64,000 bases of DNA from Eubacterium ventriosum. Its GTDB lineage: Bacteria > Bacillota > Clostridia > Lachnospirales > Lachnospiraceae. Location: NCBI RefSeq assembly GCF_025150745.1, contig NZ_CP102282.1:817501-881500 (forward strand), written 5' to 3'. The notes beneath the pieces were generated by a model, which saw only the letters and a list, made by a program, of their open reading frames with translations, was not told where the DNA came from and did not search any database. The first letter of the stretch is position 1; each line of letters opens with the position of its first letter. Positions 15,915 to 25,100 of this stretch are shown piece after piece. The translations under genes and the position numbers were made by a program.

Positions 15915-16763
15915 ATGTTTGCAGGTTTTAATTTAGAAATTAATGAACATTTTTTTTGTTCACAGAAGAAAACATTTTCTGAATATCAAAAAATAGGAAA
16001 AGAACATCTTGCTTCGCAAGGCAAAGGTGTGGAAAAAGCGTTAAGTGAATATATCAAGAACAATATTGTGGATGGATCAGAAATACAAAAAGATTGGTTT
16101 CCAGAGATTGAAGCAGATATATTTTTATCACATTCAAGTAAGGACACAGAATTAGTGAATGCCATTGCAGGATGGCTTTATGATTCATTTGGTTTAAAGT
16201 GTTTTGTTGACTCGAATGTTTGGTGTTATGCTGGTAATATTGCTGATATGCTCAATTCAGACTACAGTAATAAGAGGTCAGATGTTGATGGTGGATATTT
16301 ATATGATCATAAAAAATGTCTTAAAGTTTCTGAGCATGTTAATACAATGCTGAATGTTGCGCTTCAAAAAATGATTGATAAAAGCGAAAGTGTTTTTTTG
16401 ATTAATACGGATAAGTCTATTCATATAAATCGTGATTCAAATAGCATTGATTTGACATATTCTCCATGGATATATATGGAATTAGTGTGCAGTGAAATTG
16501 TTCGAAAGAAACCATTGTCTTTTTATAGATATGATAAAAAAGTATGTCATGCAATTAGTGAAAAATATCAATTTGATGAAATTAACAATGATTTGACAAT
16601 ATCATATAATGCGCCGACTCAATATTTAATAAAAATAAATCAAGATGTTTTGAAAAAATGGAAAAATCAATTTAATGGGAAACATCCTTTTCCGTTAGAT
16701 ATATTGTATAATGATTATTTTGAATCTGAGGTAGAAAAGAACAAAAAATATTTTAAATATTAA
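15915..16763 (+). CDS. TIR-domain protein (TIR_2 type) of the defence operon
   Basis: A 282-residue protein. An N-terminal helical segment of about 70 residues precedes a TIR domain that begins EADIFLSHSSKDTELVNAIA and continues GLKCFVDSNVWCYAGN. The segment SPWIYMELVCSEIVRKKPLS carries the Glu expected for NAD+-processing TIRs. Such domains make cyclic ADP-ribose-type signals or destroy NAD+ after phage recognition. It differs from the two smaller DUF1863-type TIR proteins downstream, so this operon may have more than one trigger feeding a single effector. The ribosome site is weak (TTGAGGAAAAATAT). Confidence 0.75.
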   Translation: MFAGFNLEINEHFFCSQKKTFSEYQKIGKEHLASQGKGVEKALSEYIKNNIVDGSEIQKDWFPEIEADIFLSHSSKDTELVNAIAGWLYDSFGLKCFVDSNVWCYAGNIADMLNSDYSNKRSDVDGGYLYDHKKCLKVSEHVNTMLNVALQKMIDKSESVFLINTDKSIHINRDSNSIDLTYSPWIYMELVCSEIVRKKPLSFYRYDKKVCHAISEKYQFDEINNDLTISYNAPTQYLIKINQDVLKKWKNQFNGKHPFPLDILYNDYFESEVEKNKKYFKY

Positions 16764-16771
16764 TAGGAGTT

Positions 16772-17272
16772 GTGGAAAAAGATATGTGTAGAGAGGATAA
16801 TATAATCAAAATTGAAGAAATTCATAAAGAAATTGATTTAATTCAAGCATGTATAACAAGAATGGCTCAAAATTCTTTTAAAATTAAAGGATGGTTTGTG
16901 TCAATTTATGCGGTGATTTTAGCGTTGCTTCCTGAAAAAGTAAATGTTTTTTTAGTGTGTATCACATTGATTGCTGTTAATATCATTTTTTGGTATTTGG
17001 ATGGTTTTTTTCTTAGAACAGAAAAAGTATATAGAAAAATATATGATTGGGTATTAGAAAAAAGACCACAAAATAACAGAGAACTAATGTATCAGTTAAA
17101 TCCAAGTAAATTTATTGGGAAAATAGAGAAGGTCGAATCTGTATGGCAAGTTATGTGGTCAAGAACATTGCGATGGTTTTATTTAATTCCGCTTGTAATT
17201 GTAGTAATTGTATTTGCAATTAAGTGTGGACCAACTTTGTGTAAAATAATACAATTTTGTGCATATAAGTAA
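16772..17272 (+). CDS. Small membrane protein paired with TIR genes
   Basis: A 166-residue protein. An N-terminal amphipathic helix (IIKIEEIHKEIDLIQACITR) is followed by two membrane segments (about 43-56 and 60-78, ending FWYLDGFFLRTEKVYRKIYD) and a third near the C-terminus (WFYLIPLVIVVIVFAIKC). This SLATT-like layout, with the WYLDxFFLRxEKxYRKxY pattern, recurs in Firmicutes next to DUF1863 TIR genes and fits a pore or anchor role. The start is uncertain: GTG at 16772 is very close to TAGGAG, and ATG at 16784 is 14 bases away. The next TIR gene starts 18 bases after the stop. Confidence 0.6.
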   Translation: MEKDMCREDNIIKIEEIHKEIDLIQACITRMAQNSFKIKGWFVSIYAVILALLPEKVNVFLVCITLIAVNIIFWYLDGFFLRTEKVYRKIYDWVLEKRPQNNRELMYQLNPSKFIGKIEKVESVWQVMWSRTLRWFYLIPLVIVVIVFAIKCGPTLCKIIQFCAYK

Positions 17273-17290
17273 TATGAAAGAAAGTGGACT

Positions 17291-17857
17291 ATGGGAAAAA
17301 AGATATTTGTTTCGTATAAATATAAAGACAATAATGTGAAGGAATTACCTAATGTAACGCAACCAACATGGCCGTGTGATTACGTTGATTATATTAGGAA
17401 TAATGTTTTAAAAGATGATGATATTTATAAAGGTGAAAATAGTGATGAAGATATTTCTGCATGGAGCGAAGATAAAATTTGGAATCATTTAAAAGGAAAA
17501 ATCTATGATAGTACAATCACTATTGTTTTGGTGTCACCTAATATGAAAGAAGATTGTAAATGGCAACGATCACAATGGATTCCGTGGGAAATTAGTTATT
17601 CGGTTAAAGAAACGACCAGGAATAACCGAATGAGTCATCGGAATGCTCTTCTTGTTGTAGTTTTACCAGATAAATTAGGATCATATAAATATTATGACAA
17701 AAAAAACCTTTTTCCAATATTAAAAAGTAATATTGATAATGGGTATGCTTATGTTGTTACATGGGAAGATTTTTTGAAATATGCAAGCACAGATATAAGC
17801 ATTGCATTTGGCCATAAAGATAGTACACCATCATATGAAATTGTGAAATCTCTTTAA
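17291..17857 (+). CDS. thsB: ThsB-like TIR protein (DUF1863/MTH538 type)
   Basis: A 188-residue protein with a DUF1863 TIR-like domain from its first residues: KKIFVSYKYKDNN is strand A, IYDSTITIVLVSPNMKEDCK strands B and C, and WIPWEISYSVKETTRNNRMS the helix with the conserved Glu used by ThsB enzymes to convert NAD+. HRNALLVVVLPDKLGSYKYY completes the fold. In Thoeris, ThsB senses infection and makes an ADP-ribose-derived messenger that activates ThsA. It lies between the membrane protein and the ThsA-like gene, which fits. About 86 bases separate it from thsA. Confidence 0.8.
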   Translation: MGKKIFVSYKYKDNNVKELPNVTQPTWPCDYVDYIRNNVLKDDDIYKGENSDEDISAWSEDKIWNHLKGKIYDSTITIVLVSPNMKEDCKWQRSQWIPWEISYSVKETTRNNRMSHRNALLVVVLPDKLGSYKYYDKKNLFPILKSNIDNGYAYVVTWEDFLKYASTDISIAFGHKDSTPSYEIVKSL

Positions 17858-17942
17858 TATATTTAAAATTAAAAGTAATGACTATTTTGAAGTAAGATGT
17901 AATATATCTGGGATAAAAACAATGAAAGAAAAGAGGATTAAC

Positions 17943-17954
17943 ATGAATAAGTAA
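17943..17954 (+). other. In-frame nonsense codon at the start of thsA
   Basis: ATG AAT AAG TAA. After the TAA the same frame continues ISSFIDRYVKEIKNNSAAM into the conserved protein, which aligns with the N-terminal helix of known ThsA proteins. Either a point mutation or a base-call error is possible. Confidence 0.7.
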
Positions 17955-18008
17955 ATATCTTCATTTATTGATAGGTATGTAAAAGAAATCAAAAACAATA
18001 GTGCTGCA

Positions 18009-19394
18009 ATGTTTATTGGAGCAGGTTTTTCTAAAAGTGTGGGATATGTTGATTGGAAAAATTTACTTAAAGATGTAGCAGATGATTTGGGGTTGGATAT
18101 AGATAAGGAGTATGATTTAGTTTCTTTAGCTCAGTATTGTTATAATAAAAATAGAAATAGAAGTATTATTAATGATTTGATTTTGGATGAGTTTAATAAA
18201 GAAAAAGGGATTGATGAAAATCATCGTATTATCGCACGTTTACCGATTTTTACATATTGGACAACAAATTATGACTCCTTGATTGAAGACGCATTAGAGG
18301 AAGCTCAAAGGATTGTAGATATAAAGTATAATAATAAACAACTTTCTCTTACAAAACAACACAGGGATGCCGTTATATATAAAATGCATGGAGATAAGAA
18401 CAACCCTGACGAAGCGATATTAATAAAAGATGATTATGAAAAATATTATAGAGAGCATGCACAATTCATTACGGCATTAAGTGGAGATTTGATTTCAAAA
18501 ACATTTTTATTTATCGGATTTAGTTTTTCAGATCCAAATATTGATTATATATTAAGTCGGGTTAGAATTGATTATGGAGAGCAAAATAATAGACAGCATT
18601 ATGCAATTATGCGTAAAGTAAATGAAAAAGATTATGATAATCGAGCAGAGTATGAGTATGCACAACGTAAATATGATTTTTTTATTGAAGACCTTAAACG
18701 CTATAATATACGTGTTCTCCTTATTGATGAGTATGAAGAAATTACGGATATTTTAAATGAAATAGATAAAAGACTGAATCATAATAATGTTTTTATTTCA
18801 GGTAGTGCTCAAGAATATGGCGAGTATACTGAAAAAGAGGCTTTAGAATTTATCGAATCATTAAGTAAAGAATTAATTTTGCAGGATTTTAATATAATTT
18901 CGGGTTTTGGTTTAGGTGTGGGTAGTTCTGTTATTATTGGTGCATTACAAGAAATATATATGAAACGAAAAAGTATAAATGAGGATAGATTACTTTTACG
19001 CCCGTTTCCACAAGGAATAGAGGACAATAATAGTCGGCAGATTTTATGGAAAAAGTATAGAGAAGATATGATTTCTAGGTCTGGTGTGTCAATCTTCTTA
19101 TTTGGTAACAAATTAGTCGATGGAGAAATTGTATTGGCTAATGGTGTGGAATCAGAATTCGAGATTGCTTTAGAACGACATTGTTTGATAGTTCCTGTTG
19201 GATGTACAGGGTATATGGCGAAAGAAATATGGAAAAAAGTGGATTCAAATATGTCAGACTTTTATACGAATGTTGATGATGTATTGATTGAAGCATTTAA
19301 AAAATTAAATTCTAAATCTAGTAAATCAGAACTAATACCTGACATTCTTTCGTTTATTAAATTGTTTGAAAATGGCAAATATAGTCCAAGATAA
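18009..19394 (+). CDS. thsA: ThsA-like SIR2-SLOG NADase, with the native start interrupted by a stop codon
   Basis: This is the effector of Thoeris. The SIR2-type NADase domain comes first: FIGAGFSKSVGYVDWKNLL is the NAD loop, FTYWTTNYDSLIEDAL carries the catalytic Asn, and VIYKMHGDKNNP the catalytic His. FLFIGFSFSDPNIDYILSRV closes the domain. The C-terminal SLOG domain (from NNVFISGSAQEYGEYTEKEA to FLFGNKLVDGEIV) binds the cyclic ADP-ribose signal. The order and spacing match Bacillus cereus ThsA closely. The best ribosome site (AAAGAGGATTAAC) serves an ATG at 17943, but codon 4 of that frame is TAA. The first later ATG is 18009, which would remove the first helix before the NAD loop. Activity may be lost or translation may reinitiate. 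Confidence 0.85.
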   Translation: MFIGAGFSKSVGYVDWKNLLKDVADDLGLDIDKEYDLVSLAQYCYNKNRNRSIINDLILDEFNKEKGIDENHRIIARLPIFTYWTTNYDSLIEDALEEAQRIVDIKYNNKQLSLTKQHRDAVIYKMHGDKNNPDEAILIKDDYEKYYREHAQFITALSGDLISKTFLFIGFSFSDPNIDYILSRVRIDYGEQNNRQHYAIMRKVNEKDYDNRAEYEYAQRKYDFFIEDLKRYNIRVLLIDEYEEITDILNEIDKRLNHNNVFISGSAQEYGEYTEKEALEFIESLSKELILQDFNIISGFGLGVGSSVIIGALQEIYMKRKSINEDRLLLRPFPQGIEDNNSRQILWKKYREDMISRSGVSIFLFGNKLVDGEIVLANGVESEFEIALERHCLIVPVGCTGYMAKEIWKKVDSNMSDFYTNVDDVLIEAFKKLNSKSSKSELIPDILSFIKLFENGKYSPR

Positions 19395-19412
19395 AATGGG
19401 AGGAAAGAAAAT

Positions 19413-20024
19413 ATGGCACATAAGACATTTATTTCGTATAAATGGAGTGAAGCACAGGATTTACGAGATGATATTATAACTGCTCTTGGTGAGGATGCTA
19501 CATACTATAAAGGTGAAACAAGTGAATCACCAGATTTGACGGATACATCGACTGAAAATATTAAAAAGAATTTGAAAGATATGATGTATGATACTTCTGT
19601 TACAATTGTGATTTTATCACCCAACATGAAAGAGAGTAAATGGATTGACTGGGAGATTGAATATTGTTTGAAAGATATAACGCGTAAAGATAGAACTTCA
19701 CATACAAATGGAGTTGTAGCTGTTATTATGAAAGTGGATAATAGTTATGAGTGGTTCAAAAAAAGTGGAACAAATTGTCATGGTTCTTCGACGGTATCAT
19801 ATGAATTAGATAAAGTGTTCGACATTATTTCACAGAATCATTTTAATTCAAATCCGGAACAATGGCATTGTGATAAATGTAAAACATATGATTGGTTAAA
19901 TGGTTCGTATATTACTTTTGTTGAAGAAGAAACATTTTTGGATGATCCGGAAAAATATATTAATAATGCGTATGATAAAAGTGAGAATGATGCGAGTGGA
20001 TATGATCTTGTAAAACAAAGATAA
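19413..20024 (+). CDS. thsB: Second ThsB-like TIR protein
   Basis: A 203-residue DUF1863-type TIR protein. AHKTFISYKWSEAQDLRDDI is strand and helix A, MYDTSVTIVILSPNMKESKW strands B and C, and IDWEIEYCLKDITRKDRTSH the helix with the conserved Glu. HTNGVVAVIMKVDNSYEWF follows. A small C-x-x-C (WHCDKCKTYDW) lies in the C-terminal third and may bind zinc. It begins 18 bases after thsA with GGGAGGAAAG as ribosome site. Thoeris loci often carry several ThsB genes that recognise different phages. It is only distantly similar to the copy at 17291, so this is an old duplication or separate acquisition. Confidence 0.82.
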   Translation: MAHKTFISYKWSEAQDLRDDIITALGEDATYYKGETSESPDLTDTSTENIKKNLKDMMYDTSVTIVILSPNMKESKWIDWEIEYCLKDITRKDRTSHTNGVVAVIMKVDNSYEWFKKSGTNCHGSSTVSYELDKVFDIISQNHFNSNPEQWHCDKCKTYDWLNGSYITFVEEETFLDDPEKYINNAYDKSENDASGYDLVKQR

Positions 20025-20089
20025 ATGTGCATCGTTCTTAAAATTAATGTCGCAAAATTTACTTGAACCATTTGTAATTAAGTGTAGAT

Positions 20090-20144
20090 AGCCGTCGGTG
20101 AGACGAAGCAAAGAGGAATCGAACTAACCATGGTGAGAAAAAGG
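20090..20144 (+). repeat. Right copy of the diverged ~56-bp direct repeat
   Basis: AGCCGTCGGTGAGACG, then AAGCAAAGAGGAATCGAACT and AGAAAAAGG, matches 9806-9862 with scattered changes. With the left copy it brackets the relaxase remnant, restriction system and Thoeris genes. Confidence 0.5.
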
Positions 20145-20550
20145 AGAGTTAGTTTATGTAAAGGTAAATTCTATTGCAAGAGGGCAGATTGGAATTTAAA
20201 AATTTAATTAGGTGAATGACATCATTAAATATAGAGTTTGAGTAATATAATTATTTCATAGATAAGTATTATGACAATAAAATGACAATATTTTTACCAG
20301 AAACTATACGCAAAAATACTAAAACAGTACAGAAATGAACTGCTAAATACAATAAATATCCTGCTTTATAAAGGAGTAAATTTTTGCGAGTAGGAGTTTG
20401 AATAATTTTCAAAAGCTCGCAAAGCCTAGTAAATGGTGTGCTACCCGTCAAGTAGACATTTTAAATAAAGGGCTTTGAACCACATAATTGTATATAATAT
20501 TACCGAGGTGATACCAATATGATACCATTTCGGCAAATATAGGAGAATAA
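20145..20550. other. Non-coding scar between defence island and IS91-like element
   Basis: About 400 AT-rich bases with no gene. GTGCTACCCGTCAAGTAGACA near 20436-20458 reads TGTCTACTTGACGGGTAGCA on the other strand and looks like an insertion-sequence end. A seven-codon frame (MIPFRQI) after GAGGTGATACCAAT at about 20519 is likely chance. Confidence 0.3.
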
Positions 20551-20591
20551 GGCTCCAATGTGATTAATTAGTCACATTGGAGTCTTTTTTT
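20551..20591. terminator. Hairpin at the element end, terminator-like
   Basis: GGCTCCAATGTGA (20551-20563) pairs with TCACATTGGAGTC (20572-20584), followed by TTTTTTTC. On this side it lies at the 3' end of the transposase remnant. Confidence 0.7.
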
Positions 20592-21301
20592 CTTTATAGG
20601 AAAGACCGTAGTTGGCGTTCTGGTAAATTGAAAACAGCCTGCCGGGAGGCGGGCATAGATTCCACCATATCGAATCATTTTAAAGTGCTTTTCAGGGATG
20701 TGTCTGATTAACCGTTTTATGAAATCCATAGTAGGGAGAGTTTCTTCGACATACTTTTCGTCTTCGTGACGATTGTAATGGAAGGTAACGAACACGCCGT
20801 CATAGCTGTAGCCACCTTCAAAAATCAGGCAGTGAATGTGAGAATTCCATTTGAGATCCCTGCCAAAAGTATGAAGAACCATGATATAACCGGGAGTGAA
20901 GTTTTTGGATTTGTTCATTTTAAAGAACATATGGGAAATAACACTGCAACAGAATGGAAAAAACAATGAAGCAGAGTTCTGTCCTGAAGGGAAAAATCAC
21001 GGAGATTTTCATCAATCGTGAAGACGCAGTGTCTGTGATGAACGTTAACCAGTTTAAAAGACATAGATGTAGTACGTTCCATGGAATACTTGTTACCGCA
21101 AGAGGGACAGAAACGGCTGTGGCAGCGAAAAGGAATGAACTTAAGATTTCCACAGTGTGGGCAGCCGTACATAGCACCACCAAAAGGAGGATCACCACAG
21201 TTTATCATCTTTTCGATATTTTCCATCTCAGAAGATCTGTGATGAAGAGTATATTTAATTTCTTCATAATAGTCGGTAAAGATTCTTTGTAAGATATTCA
21301 T
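20568..21301 (-). pseudogene. IS91-family transposase, frameshifted and internally deleted
   Basis: The start MNILQRIFTDYYEEIKYTLH (ATG at 21301-21299) leads into the zinc-binding domain MYGCPHCGNLKFIPFRCHSR and FCPSCGNKYS. Near 20950 the frame shifts, and the protein continues VISHMFFKMNKSKNFTPGYI, then LHTFGRDLKWNSHIHCLIFE with the HxH catalytic motif. After EGGYSYDGVF the central part is missing: it jumps to HYNRHEDEKYVEETLPTMDF and KHFKMIRYGGIYAR, which belong near the C-terminus. The region carrying catalytic tyrosines is damaged, so the element is dead. Confidence 0.8.
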
Positions 21302-21341
21302 ATGTCTATTATGCAGAAAAATGAAGCAAAAGAAAAGCCCA

Positions 21342-21359
21342 CCCCTCAAGATTGAGGGG
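21342..21359. repeat. Tight palindrome at the IS91-like end
   Basis: CCCCTCAA-GA-TTGAGGGG is an 8-bp perfect stem with a two-base centre, 41 bases upstream of the transposase start. It is the likely origin end of the element. Confidence 0.5.
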
Positions 21360-21382
21360 CGAGGGAGTTGAATAGGCAAAGC

Positions 21383-22009
21383 ATGTTTTTATTAGAGGTA
21401 GTACATGACTCAAAATATTTACTTTCTGATAATTATGAAACAATTAAGGCTACAGAAATTTTGGCAAAAGAAGGTTTTGTTGTTATGCCATATATGTATC
21501 CTGACTTAAATGCGGCAAGAGAATTAGCAGATGTGGGAGCAGCATGCGTAATGCCATTAGGTGCCCCAATTGGTTCAAACAAAGGATTGGCAACCAAAGA
21601 TTTTATTCAAATTCTTATAGATGAAATAGATTTACCAATTACTGTTGATGCGGGAATTGGACGTCCATCTCAGGCATGTGAAGCCATGGAAATGGGAACA
21701 ACAGCAGTAATGGCAAATACAGCAATTGCAACAGCAGGAGATGTTCAGGTGATGGCAGAAGCATTTAAGAAGGCAATTGAAGCGCAAAAACTAGGAGCAA
21801 CCTATATAAGTGCAGGTCATATATTTGCTACTGACTGCAAAAAAGATTTACCACCAAGAGGATTGGAGTTTTTAAAAGAGGTTTGCAATAGCGTTACAAT
21901 TCCAGTTTACGCAATTGGAGAAATAAAACTTTCAGATGTACAAATGGATGAAATAATCAAATGCGGTGCCAAAGGCGGTTGTATAATGTCTGGTATGATG
22001 AGCCTATAA
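21383..22009 (+). pseudogene. thiG'-'thiE deletion chimera
   Basis: The first ~135 residues are the C-terminal two thirds of thiazole synthase Thi[61 protein letters not shown] and [20 protein letters not shown]. After KKAIEA the sequence changes in frame to the C-terminal part of thiamine-phosphate synthase Thi[21 protein letters not shown], then [11 protein letters not shown] and [11 protein letters not shown]. In the common order thiS-thiG-thiH-thiE, one deletion would remove the end of thiG, thiH and the start of thiE. The ThiG N-terminus is also lost to the IS91-like element. The product cannot perform either reaction, so thiamine genes here are dead. Confidence 0.85.
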
Positions 22010-22045
22010 TTCTAAAAAATTAGAACACAAATTTAATCTGGTAAA

Positions 22046-22054
22046 TGCTATAAT
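22046..22054 (+). promoter_or_regulatory. Extended -10 promoter of the double-protease gene
   Basis: TGCTATAAT fits an extended -10 (TGnTATAAT), 49 bases before the start codon. AAAAGGAGATTTT is the ribosome site. Confidence 0.5.
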
Positions 22055-22102
22055 GAATATATAATTAAGGTGTAAAAGAATAAATGATTAAAAGGAGATT
22101 TT

Positions 22103-25100
22103 ATGAAAAAAGGGTTTAGTATAATCATGGCGTTTGTTACGGTTATGACAATGCTTTTTAGTGGCGTAACTTTTGCTGATGATACGAATGAAAATACAGA
22201 AAATAAAACAAAAGAAAGTAATTTTACAAATCTTATAGTATTTGCAAGATTTTTAGATGAAGATGAATTTATAGATAATTCTTATAATGGGGAATCTGTT
22301 AGAAAAATTACAGATAATACTTATAACAGTGCATATTTTAATGTTTCGGATTATTATGAAATTGCGTCAAGGGGAAGTCTTAAGATAAATAGCGTGTATT
22401 TGTTTAATAAAGGTGGTTCAGTGCAGTTATCTCATACAAGAGGATACTATGCAGAGTATAGTGAAGAGAATCCTGAAGGTTACAGGGACAACGGAGAGAG
22501 AGCAGAGCGTATGTACGAATTAAAAACAGACTGGTCTGAATCTATAAACAGAGCTATATCAGCGGGTAATGTGATTACAAATTATGATGGTACAAAAAAG
22601 TACAACTTTTCTGAACTTGATAAAAACAATGATGGGGTAATCGATGCAATCACCATTATTTATAAAAATACAACTCAGAGTATCTCTGTGGGTTGGTCCT
22701 CACCTTTGTGGAATTATAAGGATTATGCAGATTACGTAAAAATAAATGCAGATGGAAAAACAATTACAAGTAAAAACTATGTACAGGTAACAAATTCCTA
22801 TAATTATTTATACAAGGATAATCGGGAAAACGTGATTTTGCCTATGGCAGTGGCAACTCATGAAATGGGGCACATTTTAGGATTTAAGGACTTGTACAAT
22901 AGTTCAAATAGTTCGCCGGTATATTATATGTCTGCAATGGCAAAGCATATGTCACCTGTGCCACAGTTTATATCTGTAAAAGAAAGAGAAGCAAAGGGGT
23001 GGCTTACATCTGACAATGTTAAAACAATTTATCAAAATGGACAGTATACCTTAAAGGAAGCATCGACTAGAGGAGATTCACAGATAGTCGGATACAAATT
23101 AAATTTAAAAGGAACCAATAAAACACTGTACTTAGAATATAGAAATTTTGGCACAGGTGGTAATAAGTATGATTGTCAGTCAAAAGAATTGTATAAAACA
23201 GATGGAACGAAGCTAAAAGGATTGATAATTGGTTCAGGACTTGTTTGTTATTTGGTGGACAAAGACACAAAATTCCCAAACAATATGGGATGCGTTGCAG
23301 GAAAGTGGAATTATGAAACATTAGGTGGCACATATGCAACAAAATCTGACGCACCATTAAAACTGAATCAGAGCTTGGAAATAACCGATGATATGTATGT
23401 TGAAGTCACAAACATAACTGATAATCAATTAACATTTAAAATAGAAGGTGATTTTGAAGAACAACAGACTGAAATTAAAGAAATCTCAGACAGGGAAAAA
23501 TATGATGGAAGGGACGATGGCATAGTAACACCAGTAAAAGATCAGGGAGATACCAATTTGTGTTGGGCATATTCAAGCATTGCAGCAGCAGAATCATCCA
23601 TTTTGAAAAGTGGAATTGATCCTACAGTAACAAAAGATACATTATCATTAAATCCGATGGCGGCAGCTTATAGAGTTTTTAAGAGAGAAAGCGATCCATT
23701 GGGAAATACAGATGGAGACTGGCAATCAGTAAATTATTTGACGCAGTCAGGAGACCCACTAAAAATTGCCAAGTTATATTCAATGTGGTGGGCACCGGTA
23801 TCGGGTAATGTGGTTACGACAAACCCATATGAAAATCCATCATATAGATTTGAAAATGCAATTTATATACCTGAAAACAAATCAAATCCGGAAGAATACA
23901 TTAGGTCAATAAAAAAAGCCATAGCAAAATATGGGGCAGTAACATTTCAGTACAACAATGCAAGAGAAACATTATACTACAATTCAAAGAATGAACAGGG
24001 CAGTACAATTTCTCCACATGCATGCACAATCATTGGCTGGGATGACAATATCCCATCAGACAAATTTGTGCCAAATGGTGCTACCCAAAAGGGTGGCTGG
24101 CTTGTAAAAAACAGTTACAAATCATTGGAGTATTTTTGGCTATCATATGACAATACAAGCAGTTGTTCTTATGCATTTTCATTTGCACCAAAGGACAAGT
24201 ATGACTTTAATTATTACTATGATGGAAGCATGGGCGATTTCCCATTAAGAAAAGATAAGTCAGTGGCAAATGTGTTTAAAGCAAAAAAATCTGATGATTT
24301 AAAAGATGAATATATAAAAGCAGTAAATGTGGCTATTGGTGGTGAAAATGTAACCGCTAAAGTGGAGATATACAAAAATGTAGATTATCCTTATGGCGGA
24401 CAGGACAATGTACCAGTTTCAGGTGGTTACCTGGCAAATACTACAACGGCGTATTTTGAAAACAGTGGATATGTAACAATAGAACTGAATCAGCCGGTAA
24501 AGATTGAAAAAGACCAATGGTTCTCTGCAATAGTAAGTGTTTCAAATGAAAATGGCGACGCCAAAATAATGACTTCATATAAAAATGGCAGGGAAATGTC
24601 ATATATAAACAATGGTAGTGGATGGACACAACTTAAAAATTATGTAGGAAGAATAAAGGTATACACAAAATTGGAGAACAAAGTGGAGAATCCAACTATA
24701 GAAGTGCCTACAACGGAAGCACCAACCACAGCGGAAGTGACAACAACATCAGAGCCAACAACGGAAGCACCAACCACAGCGGAAGTGACAACAACATCAG
24801 AGCCAACAACAGAAGCACCAACCACAGCGGAAGTGACAACAACACTAAAGCCAACAACGGAAGTGACAACTACATTAGAACCAACAACTAACGGAAAAAC
24901 TACAACTCGTGTTGACGGTGTAAATAAAAAGAGTTTAAAGCAAACAAAAATTCTAAAAGTAAAAAAACTTAAAAATAGAAAAGTGAGAATTACTTTTAAA
25001 AAGGTAAGTAAGGCTAAAATATATCGGATACAGTATTCAACTGACAGAAAATTTAAGAAAAACGTAAGAACAAAACGTACAGGAAAAACTACATATCTGT

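Larger units (their letters stand above)
20551..21360 (-). mobile_element. Decayed IS91-like insertion element
   Basis: A minus-strand transposase remnant is flanked by a strong hairpin at 20551-20580 and a palindrome at 21342-21359. IS91-type elements move by rolling circle and have hairpin ends instead of inverted repeats. The insertion, or a deletion next to it, removed the start of the neighbouring thiG. Confidence 0.6.

Noticed and set aside
18009-19394. Treating the SIR2 protein as a sirtuin deacetylase.
   Set aside because: The domain order SIR2-SLOG, the FIGAGFS loop and the flanking TIR genes fit ThsA; no zinc Cys pairs of sirtuins are present.
20475-20498. Promoter TTGAAC ... TATAAT near 20480.
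   Set aside because: The spacing is only 12 bases and no gene follows on that strand.
21300-21383. TPP riboswitch expected before thi genes.
   Set aside because: The upstream part of the operon has been replaced by the IS91-like element; no THI-box sequence was seen.
24640-24825. Minus-strand Val/Gly-rich repeat frame.
   Set aside because: It is the mirror of the TTEAPTT linker repeats; no start signal.
24704-24890. Possible CRISPR array from the regular 48-bp repeats.
   Set aside because: Units are contiguous with no spacers and encode a Thr/Pro linker in frame.
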